A DNA stretch of 43,183 nucleotides from UMGS172 sp964424555 (GCA_964424555.1 CAYRIX010000016.1:1-43183), one strand, 5' to 3'; shown: positions 8,355-17,939, counted from the first letter of the stretch. The notes: a model not told the origin generated them from the sequence alone. A program made the numbers and translations.

Positions 8355-8492
8355 ATGAACGATACACAAAAACAAAAAAGAAAGGCCACAGGCTTCAGAC
8401 TTTTCTTAAAGTCGGCGGCATGGACGCTTATCGCCTTTTCGCTTATTGCGATCGGCTTCGTCGGTGCCGAGCTGCTCTTTGGCTCTCTTTAA
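8355..8492 (+). CDS. 45-residue single-pass membrane protein
   Basis: A short gene with ATG at 8355 is preceded by a strong ribosome site (AGAGGTGAG, 5 nt away) and ends with TAA at 8490-8492. The N-terminus is basic and soluble (MNDTQKQKRKATGFRLFLKS). It is followed by one hydrophobic helix of about 20 residues (about 21-42) with a single Glu at position 39, ending GSL. It stops 16 bp before the phosphohexomutase and probably heads that operon. I recognise no family. The ribosome site, positive-inside charge pattern and position argue that it is expressed. Confidence 0.65.
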   Translation: MNDTQKQKRKATGFRLFLKSAAWTLIAFSLIAIGFVGAELLFGSL

Positions 8493-8508
8493 AATCAAGG
8501 AGTTTATC

Positions 8509-10041
8509 ATGAAAAATTACACAGAACTCAAATCAGGCTCGGATGTCAGAGGCTATGCCAGTGACATTTACGAGAACGAGGTCAACCTTACCGATGAGGC
8601 GGTCTATGACATAACCGCCGCTTTTGCACTGTTTTTGGCCAAAAAGAGCGGCAAGACTCCCACAAATCTTACGGTTTCGGTGGGTCATGATTCCAGAATC
8701 ACCGCCGAGCGTATCAAGGCCAAGGTCATAGAGGCTTTGACCGCCGCAGGCATCCACGTTATGGATTGCGGTCTGTCGTCCACCCCTGCTATGTTTATGA
8801 CCACCGTTAAGGCTGATTGTGACGGTGCTGTTCAGATAACCGCCAGCCATCACCCCGCCGACCGTAACGGTTTGAAATTCTTCCTGCCTACAGGCGGACT
8901 TGATTCGAGTGATATTGTTGAGATAATTAACGATGCTAACGAGTCTAAATGCTGTGAGAAGGCTGAAGGCAGTGTCGAAAAACGTGATTTTATGACGGAA
9001 TATGCCGCTATATTGCGTGAGACCATCTGCAAAGAACTTGGTGTTGAGGAACAGGATCAGCCGCTCAAGGGCTACCATATCGTTGTCGATGCAGGTAACG
9101 GAGCAGGCGGTTTTTATGCCGATAAGGTTTTAGCCGCTTTGGGTGCCGACACCTCGGGCAGTATTTACTTAGAGCCCGACGGAATGTTCCCCAACCATAT
9201 ACCTAACCCCGAAAACGAGTATGCTATGGCCTGCATCAGCGATGCAGTGCTTAACTCTAATGCCGACCTCGGCGTCATCTTTGATACCGACGTTGACCGA
9301 GCAGGCTGTGTCGATCCCGACGGTGTTGAGATAAACCGTAACCGTCTGGTGGCATTGGCCGCCGCCATCGTGCTCGAAAACGAGCCCGAAGCCACCGTTG
9401 TTACCGACAGTGTCACCTCCTCGGGACTCAAGGAGTTTATTGAACAAAGCTTGGGCGGTAAGCATCACCGCTTTAAAAGAGGCTATAAGAATGTTATCAA
9501 CGAGGCCGTCCGTTTATGTCAAGAGGGCATTAATGCACCCTTGGCGATAGAGACCTCGGGCCATGCTGCCTTGAAGGAAAACTACTTCCTCGACGACGGT
9601 GCATATCTTGTAACCAAGATAATTATTAAAATGGCAAAATTGGGACGTGAGGGCAAGAGCATTTCAGATCTTACTGCCGACCTCAAAATGCCGCTTGATA
9701 CCAAGGAAATGCGATTTGATATCGAGGTCGAGGAGTTCAAGTCGTATGGAGAATGCGTCATTGAGGGACTTCAGCGTTGGTGTGAGGCCAAGGCTGAGGA
9801 GGACGGCTACATAATTGCCGATGATAACCGTGAGGGCATCCGTGTCAGCGTGGATGACGGCTGGTTCTTGTTGCGTCTTTCGGTGCACGACCCTGTTATG
9901 CCTATGAATATTGAAAGCAACCAAAAGGGCGGAGTTAAAAAGATACTTTCCAAGATAGCCGATTTCTTCTATAACTGCCGTTTCCTCAACACCGATGCCT
10001 TAAGAGAATACCTTAATACCGCCGAGGAGCAGGAAGACTGA
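8509..10041 (+). CDS. Phosphohexomutase (phosphoglucomutase/phosphomannomutase family)
   Basis: The 510-residue protein belongs to the alpha-D-phosphohexomutase superfamily, which moves phosphate between C1 and C6 of hexoses. The phosphoserine loop is TASHHPADRNG with Ser113. The metal loop is DTDVDR (259-264). The sugar-binding loop is ETSGH (348-352). A C-terminal phosphate-binding segment lies near RLSVHDP. The metal loop reads DTD where many members have DGD. The start ATG at 8509 has AAGGAG upstream; the open frame extends left into the 45-residue gene without a ribosome site. It overlaps the transporter gene by one base. Substrate preference for glucose or mannose phosphate cannot be settled from motifs. 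Confidence 0.9.
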   Translation: MKNYTELKSGSDVRGYASDIYENEVNLTDEAVYDITAAFALFLAKKSGKTPTNLTVSVGHDSRITAERIKAKVIEALTAAGIHVMDCGLSSTPAMFMTTVKADCDGAVQITASHHPADRNGLKFFLPTGGLDSSDIVEIINDANESKCCEKAEGSVEKRDFMTEYAAILRETICKELGVEEQDQPLKGYHIVVDAGNGAGGFYADKVLAALGADTSGSIYLEPDGMFPNHIPNPENEYAMACISDAVLNSNADLGVIFDTDVDRAGCVDPDGVEINRNRLVALAAAIVLENEPEATVVTDSVTSSGLKEFIEQSLGGKHHRFKRGYKNVINEAVRLCQEGINAPLAIETSGHAALKENYFLDDGAYLVTKIIIKMAKLGREGKSISDLTADLKMPLDTKEMRFDIEVEEFKSYGECVIEGLQRWCEAKAEEDGYIIADDNREGIRVSVDDGWFLLRLSVHDPVMPMNIESNQKGGVKKILSKIADFFYNCRFLNTDALREYLNTAEEQED

Positions 10042-10988
10042 TGAAAAGCAACCTTAAGGGTAGCATAATGCTTGGCATTGCTACCGTTATTTGGGGCACA
10101 GCCTTCGTTTTTCAGGAGGAAGCCGCACAGTATATCGGCGCCTTTACCGTAAACTGTCTTCGATCGGTGGTCGGTGCAGTTGTGCTGATCCCCGTGGTGC
10201 TTATTATGAAGCATTTGCGTGTCAAAAAGACAGGTATTCCCGAAAAACTGTTGACCAAATCGGCGGTTTTCGGCGGAATATGCTGCGGCGTTGCTCTGGC
10301 CGTCGCCGCAAATCTTCAGCAGATAGGCATTGAGTTCAACGCAGGATTGACAGAGGGAGACTCGGGCAAAGCAGGCTTTATTACCGCCATGTACATAATT
10401 TTTGTGCCGATAGCTTCGGTCTTTGGTGGAAAAAAGCTCAGATTTTCAATGATAACCGCTGTGCTTGTGGGCGTTTTGGGATTGTATTTTATCAGCGTTA
10501 AGGACGGCTTTACCGTAGCAACGGGCGATATTTTTCTGTTGCTCTGCGCACTTGCGTTTACGGGCCATATTATGGTGGTCGACTATTTCACCTCACGTGC
10601 CGACGGTGTTACGCTGTCACTCATACAGTTTGTGACTACCGCCGTGGTTTCGGGTGTGCTTATGCTTGTTTTCGACCGTGATACCTTGTCGGTGTCGAGC
10701 ATCGTATCGGCCGCATTGCCTATACTTTATTGCGGTGCAATGTCGTCGGGTGTTGCCTACACATTGCAGATCATCGGACAGAAATATTCCGAGGCCACCG
10801 TTGCAAGCCTTATTATGAGTCTTGAGTCGCTGTTTGCAATGATAGCTGCCTGTGTGTTTTACTCGAAGCTCCCCGATACGAGGGAGGCCATAGGCTGTGC
10901 GTTGATGCTGATAGCTATATTCGTTGTCGAAACACCCTTTGCCGACCGACTGTTTAAAAGGGTATTTAAAAGGAAGCTTCGTGTATGA
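10041..10988 (+). CDS. EamA/DMT family transporter
   Basis: This 315-residue integral membrane protein has about ten hydrophobic helices arranged as two EamA repeats. The first begins IMLGIATVIWGTAFVFQEEA, the second near DIFLLLCALAFTGHIMVVDYF, with the typical late motif SGVAYTLQIIGQKY and SLESLFAMIAAC. Drug/metabolite transporters of this type export or import small metabolites; the substrate cannot be predicted. The gene overlaps the phosphohexomutase stop by one base and the metallopeptidase start by four (ATGA), so translation is coupled. Confidence 0.88.
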   Translation: MKSNLKGSIMLGIATVIWGTAFVFQEEAAQYIGAFTVNCLRSVVGAVVLIPVVLIMKHLRVKKTGIPEKLLTKSAVFGGICCGVALAVAANLQQIGIEFNAGLTEGDSGKAGFITAMYIIFVPIASVFGGKKLRFSMITAVLVGVLGLYFISVKDGFTVATGDIFLLLCALAFTGHIMVVDYFTSRADGVTLSLIQFVTTAVVSGVLMLVFDRDTLSVSSIVSAALPILYCGAMSSGVAYTLQIIGQKYSEATVASLIMSLESLFAMIAACVFYSKLPDTREAIGCALMLIAIFVVETPFADRLFKRVFKRKLRV

Positions 10989-11500
10989 CGGATTATCGTA
11001 TCATACGTTCTGATCGCCGAACGTTGGCGCTTGAGATAAAGCGCAACGGAGAAATAGTGGTACGCTCGCCTATGCACACGACCGTTACCGCCATTGCCGA
11101 ATTTGTAAGTTCACACAAGGATTGGTTGGAGAAGAATCTTAAAAAGGTGCAGGAGCGTAAAAATCCATGGGACGGACTTTCAAGCGAGGATATAGCTCGA
11201 CTTAAAGCCAAGGCTCGGGAGATCTTGCCGCAAAAGGTAGAGCATTTCAGCCGTCTTACAGGGCTTAAATGCACGGGTGTTAAAATAACCGGCGCCAAGA
11301 CACGTTTCGGTAGCTGTAACGGAAACAATTCTATATGCTTTTCGTATTATTTGATGTGCTATCCCGAGCAGGCTATCGACTATGTTGTCCTGCATGAACT
11401 GGCACACACTAAATTTCATGATCATTCATGGAGATTTTGGATGTTGGTCGAATATTATATGCCCGATTATAAGGAACGCCGAAATCTTTTGAAAGGATGA
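10985..11500 (+). CDS. YgjP-like zinc metallopeptidase (DUF45)
   Basis: This 171-residue protein has the YgjP/WLM-related fold: an N-terminal beta-rich segment (IKRNGEIVVRSPMHT) and the zinc motif HELAH, followed by HDHSWRFW, where the third ligand is expected. KTRFGSCN precedes the motif as is usual in this family. It is probably a cytosolic metal-dependent peptidase of unknown substrate. It overlaps both neighbours by 4 bp (ATGA at each end) in the phosphohexomutase operon. Confidence 0.88.
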   Translation: MTDYRIIRSDRRTLALEIKRNGEIVVRSPMHTTVTAIAEFVSSHKDWLEKNLKKVQERKNPWDGLSSEDIARLKAKAREILPQKVEHFSRLTGLKCTGVKITGAKTRFGSCNGNNSICFSYYLMCYPEQAIDYVVLHELAHTKFHDHSWRFWMLVEYYMPDYKERRNLLKG

Positions 11501-11679
11501 GCATTTTGGAACCAAAGGACTATATTGTTTCAAAAATAGAGGGTGAATACGCATATCTTCATGACCTGTCGGGTCGGTGTGATGAGGATGTGTTTATTGC
11601 CATGGCACTTCTGCCGCCTGATGTTGATGTGGGCACTAAGCTGCATTGCGAAATGCTTCAGTATACCGTAATTGAATAA
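11497..11679 (+). CDS. 60-residue hypothetical protein
   Basis: This small acidic protein is predicted to be mostly beta-strand (YIVSKIEGEYAYLHD, then VGTKLHCEMLQYTVIE), which suggests a small barrel. No family is recognised with confidence. The ATG at 11497 overlaps the previous stop by 4 bp. A TTG at 11506 has better spacing (8 nt) from AAAGGA and may be the true start, shortening the protein by three residues. It is the last gene before a hairpin at 11687-11716. Confidence 0.65.
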   Translation: MSILEPKDYIVSKIEGEYAYLHDLSGRCDEDVFIAMALLPPDVDVGTKLHCEMLQYTVIE

Positions 11680-11686
11680 TACCACG

Positions 11687-11719
11687 AACGGTCTGTACAA
11701 AAACGTGCAGACCGTTTGC
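11687..11719 (+). terminator. Hairpin after the phosphohexomutase operon
   Basis: A 12-bp stem (11687-11698 with 11705-11716, one G-U pair) has a 6-nt loop and is followed only by TTG, so the T tract is weak. Confidence 0.6.
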
Positions 11720-11735
11720 TATAGCCACATAAGCA

Positions 11736-11764
11736 TTGACTTGCTGTGAGATTTGTGATAAAAT
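11736..11764 (+). promoter_or_regulatory. Sigma-A promoter for the rhamnosidase-like gene
   Basis: TTGACT (11736-11741) and TAAAAT (11759-11764) are 17 bp apart, with an extended TG at 11756-11757. Confidence 0.75.
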
Positions 11765-11803
11765 CAAAGAAAATCCACATGCTTATCAAAGGGGACGATA
11801 GCC

Positions 11804-13471
11804 TTGAATATTATTGATAGATTAGAGTTTGTCGGAGAGGATACACGTAAGCGCAAATTCCTTATGCCGAAAGCCGTTGTCAAGACTACGGGATTGGTTA
11901 AGGATGCCGATAATCTGCTTATAAAAAAGCCTTTGCAGATAGGCCTTTCAGAGCCTTGCATCACCGAAATGGAGAGTACCGAGACCGAAAATGCCTCGGT
12001 CATTCTGGACTTCGGTTGTGAAATGCAGGGCGGTATCCGCCTGCTTGTACCCAACCTCCCCAAGGAGGTTTTGTACCCCGAGGTGCGCATCACATTTGGC
12101 GAGTCCTTGAGCGAGGTCGAATCGATTGTCGGTAGCGACACCTCAACAAACGACCACTCAACACGTCAGTTCACGGTGCCTATTCCCTGCTACAGCGACA
12201 CCGAGTGGGGTCAGACGGGCTTTCGTTTTGTTAAGATAGAGCTTATGTCCAAGGGCACTAAGCTCCGACTCAAATCGGCGGTTGCCGTTTTTGTGTACCA
12301 TGAGCTTGAGTATAAGGGCAGCTTTGAATGTGATGACCCCGAGGTCAACGAGATATTCGACACCGCCGCTTACACCGTTCACCTCTGTCTGCAGAATATG
12401 GTGTGGGATGGCATAAAGCGTGACCGCCTTGTGTGGATCGGTGATATGATGATCGAGACAATGACGGTGAGGGATCTGTTCGGCAGGGTAGAGCTTGTTG
12501 AGAAGAGCCTCGATTTTGTGCGTGATCAGACACCGTTGCCCAAATGGATGAACAGCTTTCCTACCTATTCTATGTGGTGGGTGCTTATCCTGCACGATTG
12601 GTTCAAGGCAACCGGTAATGTTGAATACCTTAACAGTCAAAAAACCTACCTTAACGGACTTATAAAACAGCTTTGCGATAATGTTACCGACGAGGGCAAG
12701 ATGACCTTCCCCGGCTATTTCCTCGATTGGCCGACCCGAGACAACCCTAAAAAGGAGGCCGCTATTAAGAGCCTTCTTAAAATGACACTCAAGGCAGGTA
12801 TTGAGCTGTTACAAAAGCTTGAGCTGTCTACCGCCGTTGATATTGCCGAGAAATGTATCGAAAGGCTTGACAAAATGCCTATGGACGGCGGCAATGCCAA
12901 GCAGATAGTTGCCGTTCAAAGCCTTGCGGGCGATATCGACCCCGCCGTTGCCGCCGAGATAATTGAAGAGGACGGTATCAAAGGCTTTTCGACCTTTATG
13001 GGATATCACCTGCTGGCGGCTTTGGCCAAGGCAGACCGTTACGAATCAGCCTTAAAGCTTATGAAGTCGTACTACGGTGAAATGCTGGGCAAGGGTGCAA
13101 CGACGTTTTTTGAGGATTACGATCCCGAGTGGAGTGAAAATTCCTCAAAAGTGGACGCCATGCCTCAAAACGGTCAGCGTGATATTCATGCCGATTTCGG
13201 TGCATACTGTTATAAGGGGCTAAGACACAGCTTCTGTCACGGCTGGTCGGCGGGTCCCGTGCCGTACTTAATGGAATATGTATTGGGAGTCAATATTGAG
13301 GACGAGGGCTGTAAAACCATCCGCTTAAAGCCTCACCTTGACGGACTTAATTGGGTCAAGGGCAAATTCCCCACACCCTACGGAGTGGTTTCGATCAGTC
13401 ACAAGCGTCTGCCGGACGGCACGATTGCTACCGAAGTTGATGCTCCCGAGGGTGTAAAGGTAATAATTTAA
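11804..13471 (+). CDS. Alpha-L-rhamnosidase-like glycosidase (GH78-type six-hairpin)
   Basis: This 555-residue protein is predicted to be cytosolic, with no signal peptide. The N-terminal third is beta-rich with the GH78-like segment VRITFGESLSEV. A catalytic (alpha/alpha)6 domain begins near residue 175. The motif DGIKRDRLVWIGD (202-214) matches the conserved acidic and Arg region of GH78, where related enzymes read RDERLGWTGD. A C-terminal beta domain follows from about 480. The start is TTG at 11804, supported by AAAGGGGA eight bases upstream; no in-frame ATG fits. It has its own promoter. Rhamnose removal is likely by family, but related enzymes act on other sugars and no transporter is adjacent. 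Confidence 0.8.
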   Translation: MNIIDRLEFVGEDTRKRKFLMPKAVVKTTGLVKDADNLLIKKPLQIGLSEPCITEMESTETENASVILDFGCEMQGGIRLLVPNLPKEVLYPEVRITFGESLSEVESIVGSDTSTNDHSTRQFTVPIPCYSDTEWGQTGFRFVKIELMSKGTKLRLKSAVAVFVYHELEYKGSFECDDPEVNEIFDTAAYTVHLCLQNMVWDGIKRDRLVWIGDMMIETMTVRDLFGRVELVEKSLDFVRDQTPLPKWMNSFPTYSMWWVLILHDWFKATGNVEYLNSQKTYLNGLIKQLCDNVTDEGKMTFPGYFLDWPTRDNPKKEAAIKSLLKMTLKAGIELLQKLELSTAVDIAEKCIERLDKMPMDGGNAKQIVAVQSLAGDIDPAVAAEIIEEDGIKGFSTFMGYHLLAALAKADRYESALKLMKSYYGEMLGKGATTFFEDYDPEWSENSSKVDAMPQNGQRDIHADFGAYCYKGLRHSFCHGWSAGPVPYLMEYVLGVNIEDEGCKTIRLKPHLDGLNWVKGKFPTPYGVVSISHKRLPDGTIATEVDAPEGVKVII

Positions 13472-13589
13472 AGAAAAATCCCACAATTTTTTAAAATTCG
13501 TCAAAAAATTTAACAAAATGTCTTTATCTTTTCTGAGGTATGGTGTAAAATAGACTTGGAATATCAGGTTTATTTTTAAGAGGTGGATT

Positions 13590-13937
13590 ATGGCAAACAA
13601 GATCAGAATTACCGTTGGCGGTATCGACTACATCATTTCGTCCGAGGATGAGGAGACCTATGTACGCAAGATAGGTGACGAGCTGAATATGAAGCTGGAT
13701 ACCTTAGCTCGCAGCAACCCTTATCTTTCGACTGCGATGGTAGCCATTCTTGCGGCTTTGGAGTACTGCGATAATGCCAAGAAGGCAACGGCTGCTTCTG
13801 AAGAGGCAAAAGCGGAGTTTAAGCGTGTTTCAGAGGAGCTTGCCTGTGCAAGAATGGAGATCGACGGTGCTCGCCGTGAGATAGAAAGACTTAACCGTGA
13901 AAACCGTCAGTTAAGACTTGACAAAAGCGCGTTATGA
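13590..13937 (+). CDS. zapA: Cell division protein ZapA
   Basis: This 115-residue protein has the ZapA pattern: a short N-terminal beta domain (KIRITVGGIDYIISSEDEE), then AMVAILAALEYCDNAK, and a long coiled coil rich in Glu, Arg and Lys from about 65 to the end. ZapA binds FtsZ and promotes protofilament bundling at the division site. AAGAGGTGG precedes the ATG. It overlaps the U32 peptidase start by 4 bp (ATGA). A TAAAAT at 13546 may be its -10 box, but its -35 match is poor. Confidence 0.9.
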   Translation: MANKIRITVGGIDYIISSEDEETYVRKIGDELNMKLDTLARSNPYLSTAMVAILAALEYCDNAKKATAASEEAKAEFKRVSEELACARMEIDGARREIERLNRENRQLRLDKSAL

Positions 13938-16000
13938 TCGAGGTTTTAGCCCCCGCAGGCAGTCTTGAGAGCTTTGAGGCTGCGGTGCGCTCGGGTGCCG
14001 ATGCCGTATATTTCGGCTGCGGTGATTTTAACGCCCGACGCAATGCCAAAAATTTCACAACCGAGGATATGCGGTACGCAGCAGAATATGCAAGGGTCAG
14101 AGGTGTTAAGACTTATCTGACCCTTAATACACTTACAGCCGACAGCGAACTGTCGGCTGCTCTTCGTGCGGCTGAAACCGCCGCAAGGGTCGGTATTGAT
14201 GCACTTATAGTGCAGGATCTTGGGCTGATAAGACTTATCAGAGAGCATCTTCCGAATATGCCGATTCACGCATCGACACAGATGTCGGTGCATAGCCCCG
14301 AGGCATTGAAGCCTTTAAAGGAAATGGGCTTTGAGCGTGTGGTCGTGGCACGTGAGATGGATAAAGGGTCGTTGCGTTCTCTTTGCCAAGAGGCTAAAAG
14401 GCTCGGGCTTGAGGTAGAAGCCTTTGTCCATGGTGCGTTGTGTATGTGCCTGTCGGGTCAATGCTATTTAAGCAGTATCTTAGGCGGTCGAAGCGGTAAC
14501 CGAGGTCTTTGCGCTCAGCCCTGCCGCTTGGCGTTTGGTGTAAAAAACGGCACAGGTCACGATCTGAGCCTTAAGGACATGAGTTATATTGCCCACATCG
14601 CTGAAATGGCCGAGATGGGTGTAACCTCGTTTAAAATAGAAGGCAGAATGAAACGGCCCGAGTATGTTGCGGCGGCGGTGTCGGCGGTGCGCTCGGCGGC
14701 TGACGGGCGAATTGTTTCACCCGAAACTCAGGAGCTTTTGTCGGGTATCTTCTCACGAAGCGGCCATACCGACGGTTATTATCAAAATAAGCTGGGTCGT
14801 GAAATGTTTGGCATCCGCACCGAGCAGGACACCGAGCTGTCGGCAAAAATGATAAATCAAGCGCATGAAATATACCGTCATGAGTATAAAAGAGTACCGC
14901 TGAGGTCTTATGTGTCGGTCAAAAAGGAAAGTGCTGTGGAGCTTACGGTATCAGACGGTGACAGCAATTCGGTCACGGTATCGGGCAACACACCGCAAGC
15001 GGCCGTAAACCGCTCTGTTGACAGTGATTTCATTACACTTAAACTTAACAAAACAGGCGGAACGCCTTATCTGTTTGAAAAAATCGAATGCGATATAGCC
15101 GATGGTCTTTCGGTCAGCGCATCGGAGCTTTCCGAATTGCGCCGAACGGCTTTTGACCGTTTGACCGAGCTTAGAGCCGAATATGACGGGAAAAGGGCAA
15201 AAGACAGCACGGTTGATGAGTATCGGCCGTTCGTGGGCACATCAGCCATAAAGACTATAAAGACGGTGGCTCAGTTCCGTGATGCTTCGCAGATACCTGA
15301 TGAGCTTTCGGGTGTTTCGGCGGTGATACTGCCCACAGAATGCGATTTTTCTAAAATAAAGCTGCCCGACGATGTTGAGCCTATCGCCGATATACCGAGA
15401 GGAATACTGCACTCGTCCGACAAGGTGCTGAGTGATCTTACAGATGCCAAGCAAAACGGTGTGAGGGCGGCGGTCTGCGGAAATTTGGCAGCATTTACAT
15501 TGGCTCAAAAGGCGGGGTTGATACCCATTGCAGGTTTTGGGATGAACATTTTTAACTCTGAAAGCGTTGCGGCTGTGGAAAGCATGGATGCTAAAGCAAC
15601 CGTTCTTTCGTTCGAAATGTCGGCCAATGACATTTTCCGTTTAAACTCAAAAATTCCGCTTGGAATCATCACCTACGGACGTCTTCCTTTGATGCTTTTC
15701 CGTAACTGCCCCTCAAAAAACGGCAACGGTTGTGACCAATGCGGCGGACACGGCCTTTTAACCGACCGAAAGGGTGTCACATTCCCCGTGATGTGCCGAG
15801 GAGAGTTCTCCGAAATGTTCAACTCACGACCCTTGTGGATGCTTGACCGAAAGACCGAGCTTAAAAATCTTGATTTTGAGTTACTTTATTTCACCGACGA
15901 ATCAAAGGAACGCTGTCAAGAGGTGCTTTTGGCCTGCAGAAACCGTACAAAACCCGATGTTGAGTTTACTCGCGGTCTATATTACCGTGAAGTTTTATAA
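13934..16000 (+). CDS. U32 family peptidase (DUF3656 type)
   Basis: This 688-residue protein has an N-terminal TIM-barrel U32 domain (about 1-290) beginning EVLAPAGSLESFEAAV, with the family signature EAFVHGALCMCLSGQC and following Cys residues near GLCAQPC that suit iron-sulfur binding. A collagenase-like DUF3656 region follows, and a second U32-like segment runs from about 430 to 650 with NCPSKNGNGCDQC. U32 relatives include enzymes for tRNA and rRNA hydroxylation (TrhP, RlhA) as well as proposed collagenases, so an RNA-modifying role is at least as likely as proteolysis. It is coupled to zapA by a 4-bp overlap. Confidence 0.88.
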   Translation: MIEVLAPAGSLESFEAAVRSGADAVYFGCGDFNARRNAKNFTTEDMRYAAEYARVRGVKTYLTLNTLTADSELSAALRAAETAARVGIDALIVQDLGLIRLIREHLPNMPIHASTQMSVHSPEALKPLKEMGFERVVVAREMDKGSLRSLCQEAKRLGLEVEAFVHGALCMCLSGQCYLSSILGGRSGNRGLCAQPCRLAFGVKNGTGHDLSLKDMSYIAHIAEMAEMGVTSFKIEGRMKRPEYVAAAVSAVRSAADGRIVSPETQELLSGIFSRSGHTDGYYQNKLGREMFGIRTEQDTELSAKMINQAHEIYRHEYKRVPLRSYVSVKKESAVELTVSDGDSNSVTVSGNTPQAAVNRSVDSDFITLKLNKTGGTPYLFEKIECDIADGLSVSASELSELRRTAFDRLTELRAEYDGKRAKDSTVDEYRPFVGTSAIKTIKTVAQFRDASQIPDELSGVSAVILPTECDFSKIKLPDDVEPIADIPRGILHSSDKVLSDLTDAKQNGVRAAVCGNLAAFTLAQKAGLIPIAGFGMNIFNSESVAAVESMDAKATVLSFEMSANDIFRLNSKIPLGIITYGRLPLMLFRNCPSKNGNGCDQCGGHGLLTDRKGVTFPVMCRGEFSEMFNSRPLWMLDRKTELKNLDFELLYFTDESKERCQEVLLACRNRTKPDVEFTRGLYYREVL

Positions 16001-16028
16001 AATTTAGTTTAAAAGAGGTAATTTTAAA

Positions 16029-17927
16029 ATGAGAAAGAAAAGTTTTAAAGCAGAATCCAAACGACTGCTCGATCTCATGATCAACTCGATCTACACAAAT
16101 AAGGACATTTTTCTCCGTGAGATAATCTCCAACGCCAGCGATGCCGTGGATAAATTGCACTATATTTCGCTGACCGATGAGTCCGTACGTGAAAAGTGCT
16201 CAGATTTCGGCATTTTTATTGCCGTCAACAAAGAAGACCGCACCGTTACCGTTTCAGACAACGGTATCGGCATGAACGAGAAGGAGCTTGAGGAAAACCT
16301 CGGCACCATAGCAAAAAGCGGCTCACTTGCCTTCAAAAAGGAGATGGCCGAGAGTGATAATACCGACGGAGCTGACATAATCGGTCAGTTCGGCGTCGGC
16401 TTCTACTCGGCCTTTATGGTTGCCGATAAGGTGACCGTCATCACCCGTAGGTATGATTCCGACACGGCGCTTAAGTGGGAAAGCTTGGGTTGTGACGGCT
16501 ACACGGTCGAGGAATGTGAAAAGGCTGCCGTCGGTACCGATATCATTATGCACATCAAGGATGATACCGACGAGGAAAAATATTCGCAGTATCTTGAGCA
16601 GTATACTATAACCGAGCTTATCGGCCGCTATTCCGACTATATCCGTTACCCCATCAAGATGGAGACCGAAAAGACCAAGAACGTGGCCGCCGAGGGCGAA
16701 GAGGCTAAGTACGAAAAGGTGCGTGAGGTCGAAATCCTCAACAGTATGGTGCCCATTTGGCAGAGGTCAAAGTCCGAGGTATCGGATGAGGAATGTGCCG
16801 CATATTATAAGGAAAAATTCATGGATTTCAACGAGCCGTTGCTGACCGTCCGTGTCAATGCCGACGGACTTGTTTCCTATAAGGCGATGCTTTTCGTTCC
16901 CTCCAAGGTGCCTTACGGCTACTTCACCAAGGAGTTTGAAAAGGGCTTGCAGCTTTATTCCTCAGGTGTCCTCATAATGGACAGGTGCGAGCAGCTGTTG
17001 CCCGACCATTTCCGCTTTGTAAAGGGTGTTGTTGACACTCAGGACCTGTCCTTGAACATTTCCAGAGAGCTTCTGCAGAATGACCGTCAGTTAAAGGTGA
17101 TTGCAGGCAATATTGAGAAAAAGATCAAGTCCGAGCTTTTGAAGCTGCAGCAGAATGAGCCCGAAAAGTATTCGGAATTTTGGCGCAATTTCGGAATTCA
17201 GATAAAGTACGGTGTCGTCAGCGACTACGGTTTCCATAAGGATGCCGTCATGGATCTGCTGGTGTTCCATTCGTCCGAGTCGGATAAGCTGACTACCTTG
17301 AAGGACTATGTCGCCCGAATGAAGGAGGACCAGAAGTACATCTACTACGCCGTGGGTGACTCGGTTGAAAGAATCGCCGCCCTGCCTCAGACCGAGCTTT
17401 GTCGTGACAAGGGCTATGAAATGCTGTATTTGACCGACGATGTTGACGAGTTTGTAATGTCGGGCATCGGCAAATTTGAGGATAAGGAATTCAAGGCCGT
17501 TGATGCCGAGGATTCGGGACTGTTATCCGATGATGAGAAGAAAAAGGCCGAAGAAACACGTGAAGCCAACAAGGAGCTTTGCGAATTTGTAAAATCGGCT
17601 ATAGGCGATGAGATTGCTTCCTGCGTTGTATCGGATAAGCTGAAATCTAAGCCTGTTTTTCTGTCCACTACAGGTCCCGTTACCCTCGAAATGGAAAAAT
17701 ATTTTGCAATGATGCCCGGTGACGAGCAAAAGCCGGTAGCCTCAAAGGTATTGGAGCTTAATCCCGAGCATCCCGTATTTACCACCCTTAAGGACGCTTT
17801 TGAGAACGATAAAGAAAAGGCCGAAAAAATTGCCAAGGTGCTCCACACCTCGGCACGTCTTATCGCAGGACTTCCCGTTGACGATGCAGTCGCTTATTGT
17901 GACATTATCTGTGAATTCCTCAAATAA
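16029..17927 (+). CDS. htpG: Molecular chaperone HtpG (Hsp90)
   Basis: At 632 residues this is full length for bacterial Hsp90. The GHKL ATP-binding domain is evident from NASDAVDKLHY, DNGIGM, GTIAKSGS and GQFGVGFYSAFMVAD. The middle domain carries FVPSKVPYG and LNISRELLQ with the catalytic Arg region. A C-terminal dimerisation domain follows. It folds and remodels client proteins in the cytosol. The gene starts 29 bp after the U32 peptidase, with AAAGAGGT upstream, and probably belongs to the same transcript. Confidence 0.96.
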   Translation: MRKKSFKAESKRLLDLMINSIYTNKDIFLREIISNASDAVDKLHYISLTDESVREKCSDFGIFIAVNKEDRTVTVSDNGIGMNEKELEENLGTIAKSGSLAFKKEMAESDNTDGADIIGQFGVGFYSAFMVADKVTVITRRYDSDTALKWESLGCDGYTVEECEKAAVGTDIIMHIKDDTDEEKYSQYLEQYTITELIGRYSDYIRYPIKMETEKTKNVAAEGEEAKYEKVREVEILNSMVPIWQRSKSEVSDEECAAYYKEKFMDFNEPLLTVRVNADGLVSYKAMLFVPSKVPYGYFTKEFEKGLQLYSSGVLIMDRCEQLLPDHFRFVKGVVDTQDLSLNISRELLQNDRQLKVIAGNIEKKIKSELLKLQQNEPEKYSEFWRNFGIQIKYGVVSDYGFHKDAVMDLLVFHSSESDKLTTLKDYVARMKEDQKYIYYAVGDSVERIAALPQTELCRDKGYEMLYLTDDVDEFVMSGIGKFEDKEFKAVDAEDSGLLSDDEKKKAEETREANKELCEFVKSAIGDEIASCVVSDKLKSKPVFLSTTGPVTLEMEKYFAMMPGDEQKPVASKVLELNPEHPVFTTLKDAFENDKEKAEKIAKVLHTSARLIAGLPVDDAVAYCDIICEFLK

Positions 17928-17939
17928 GGAGAACTAAAG

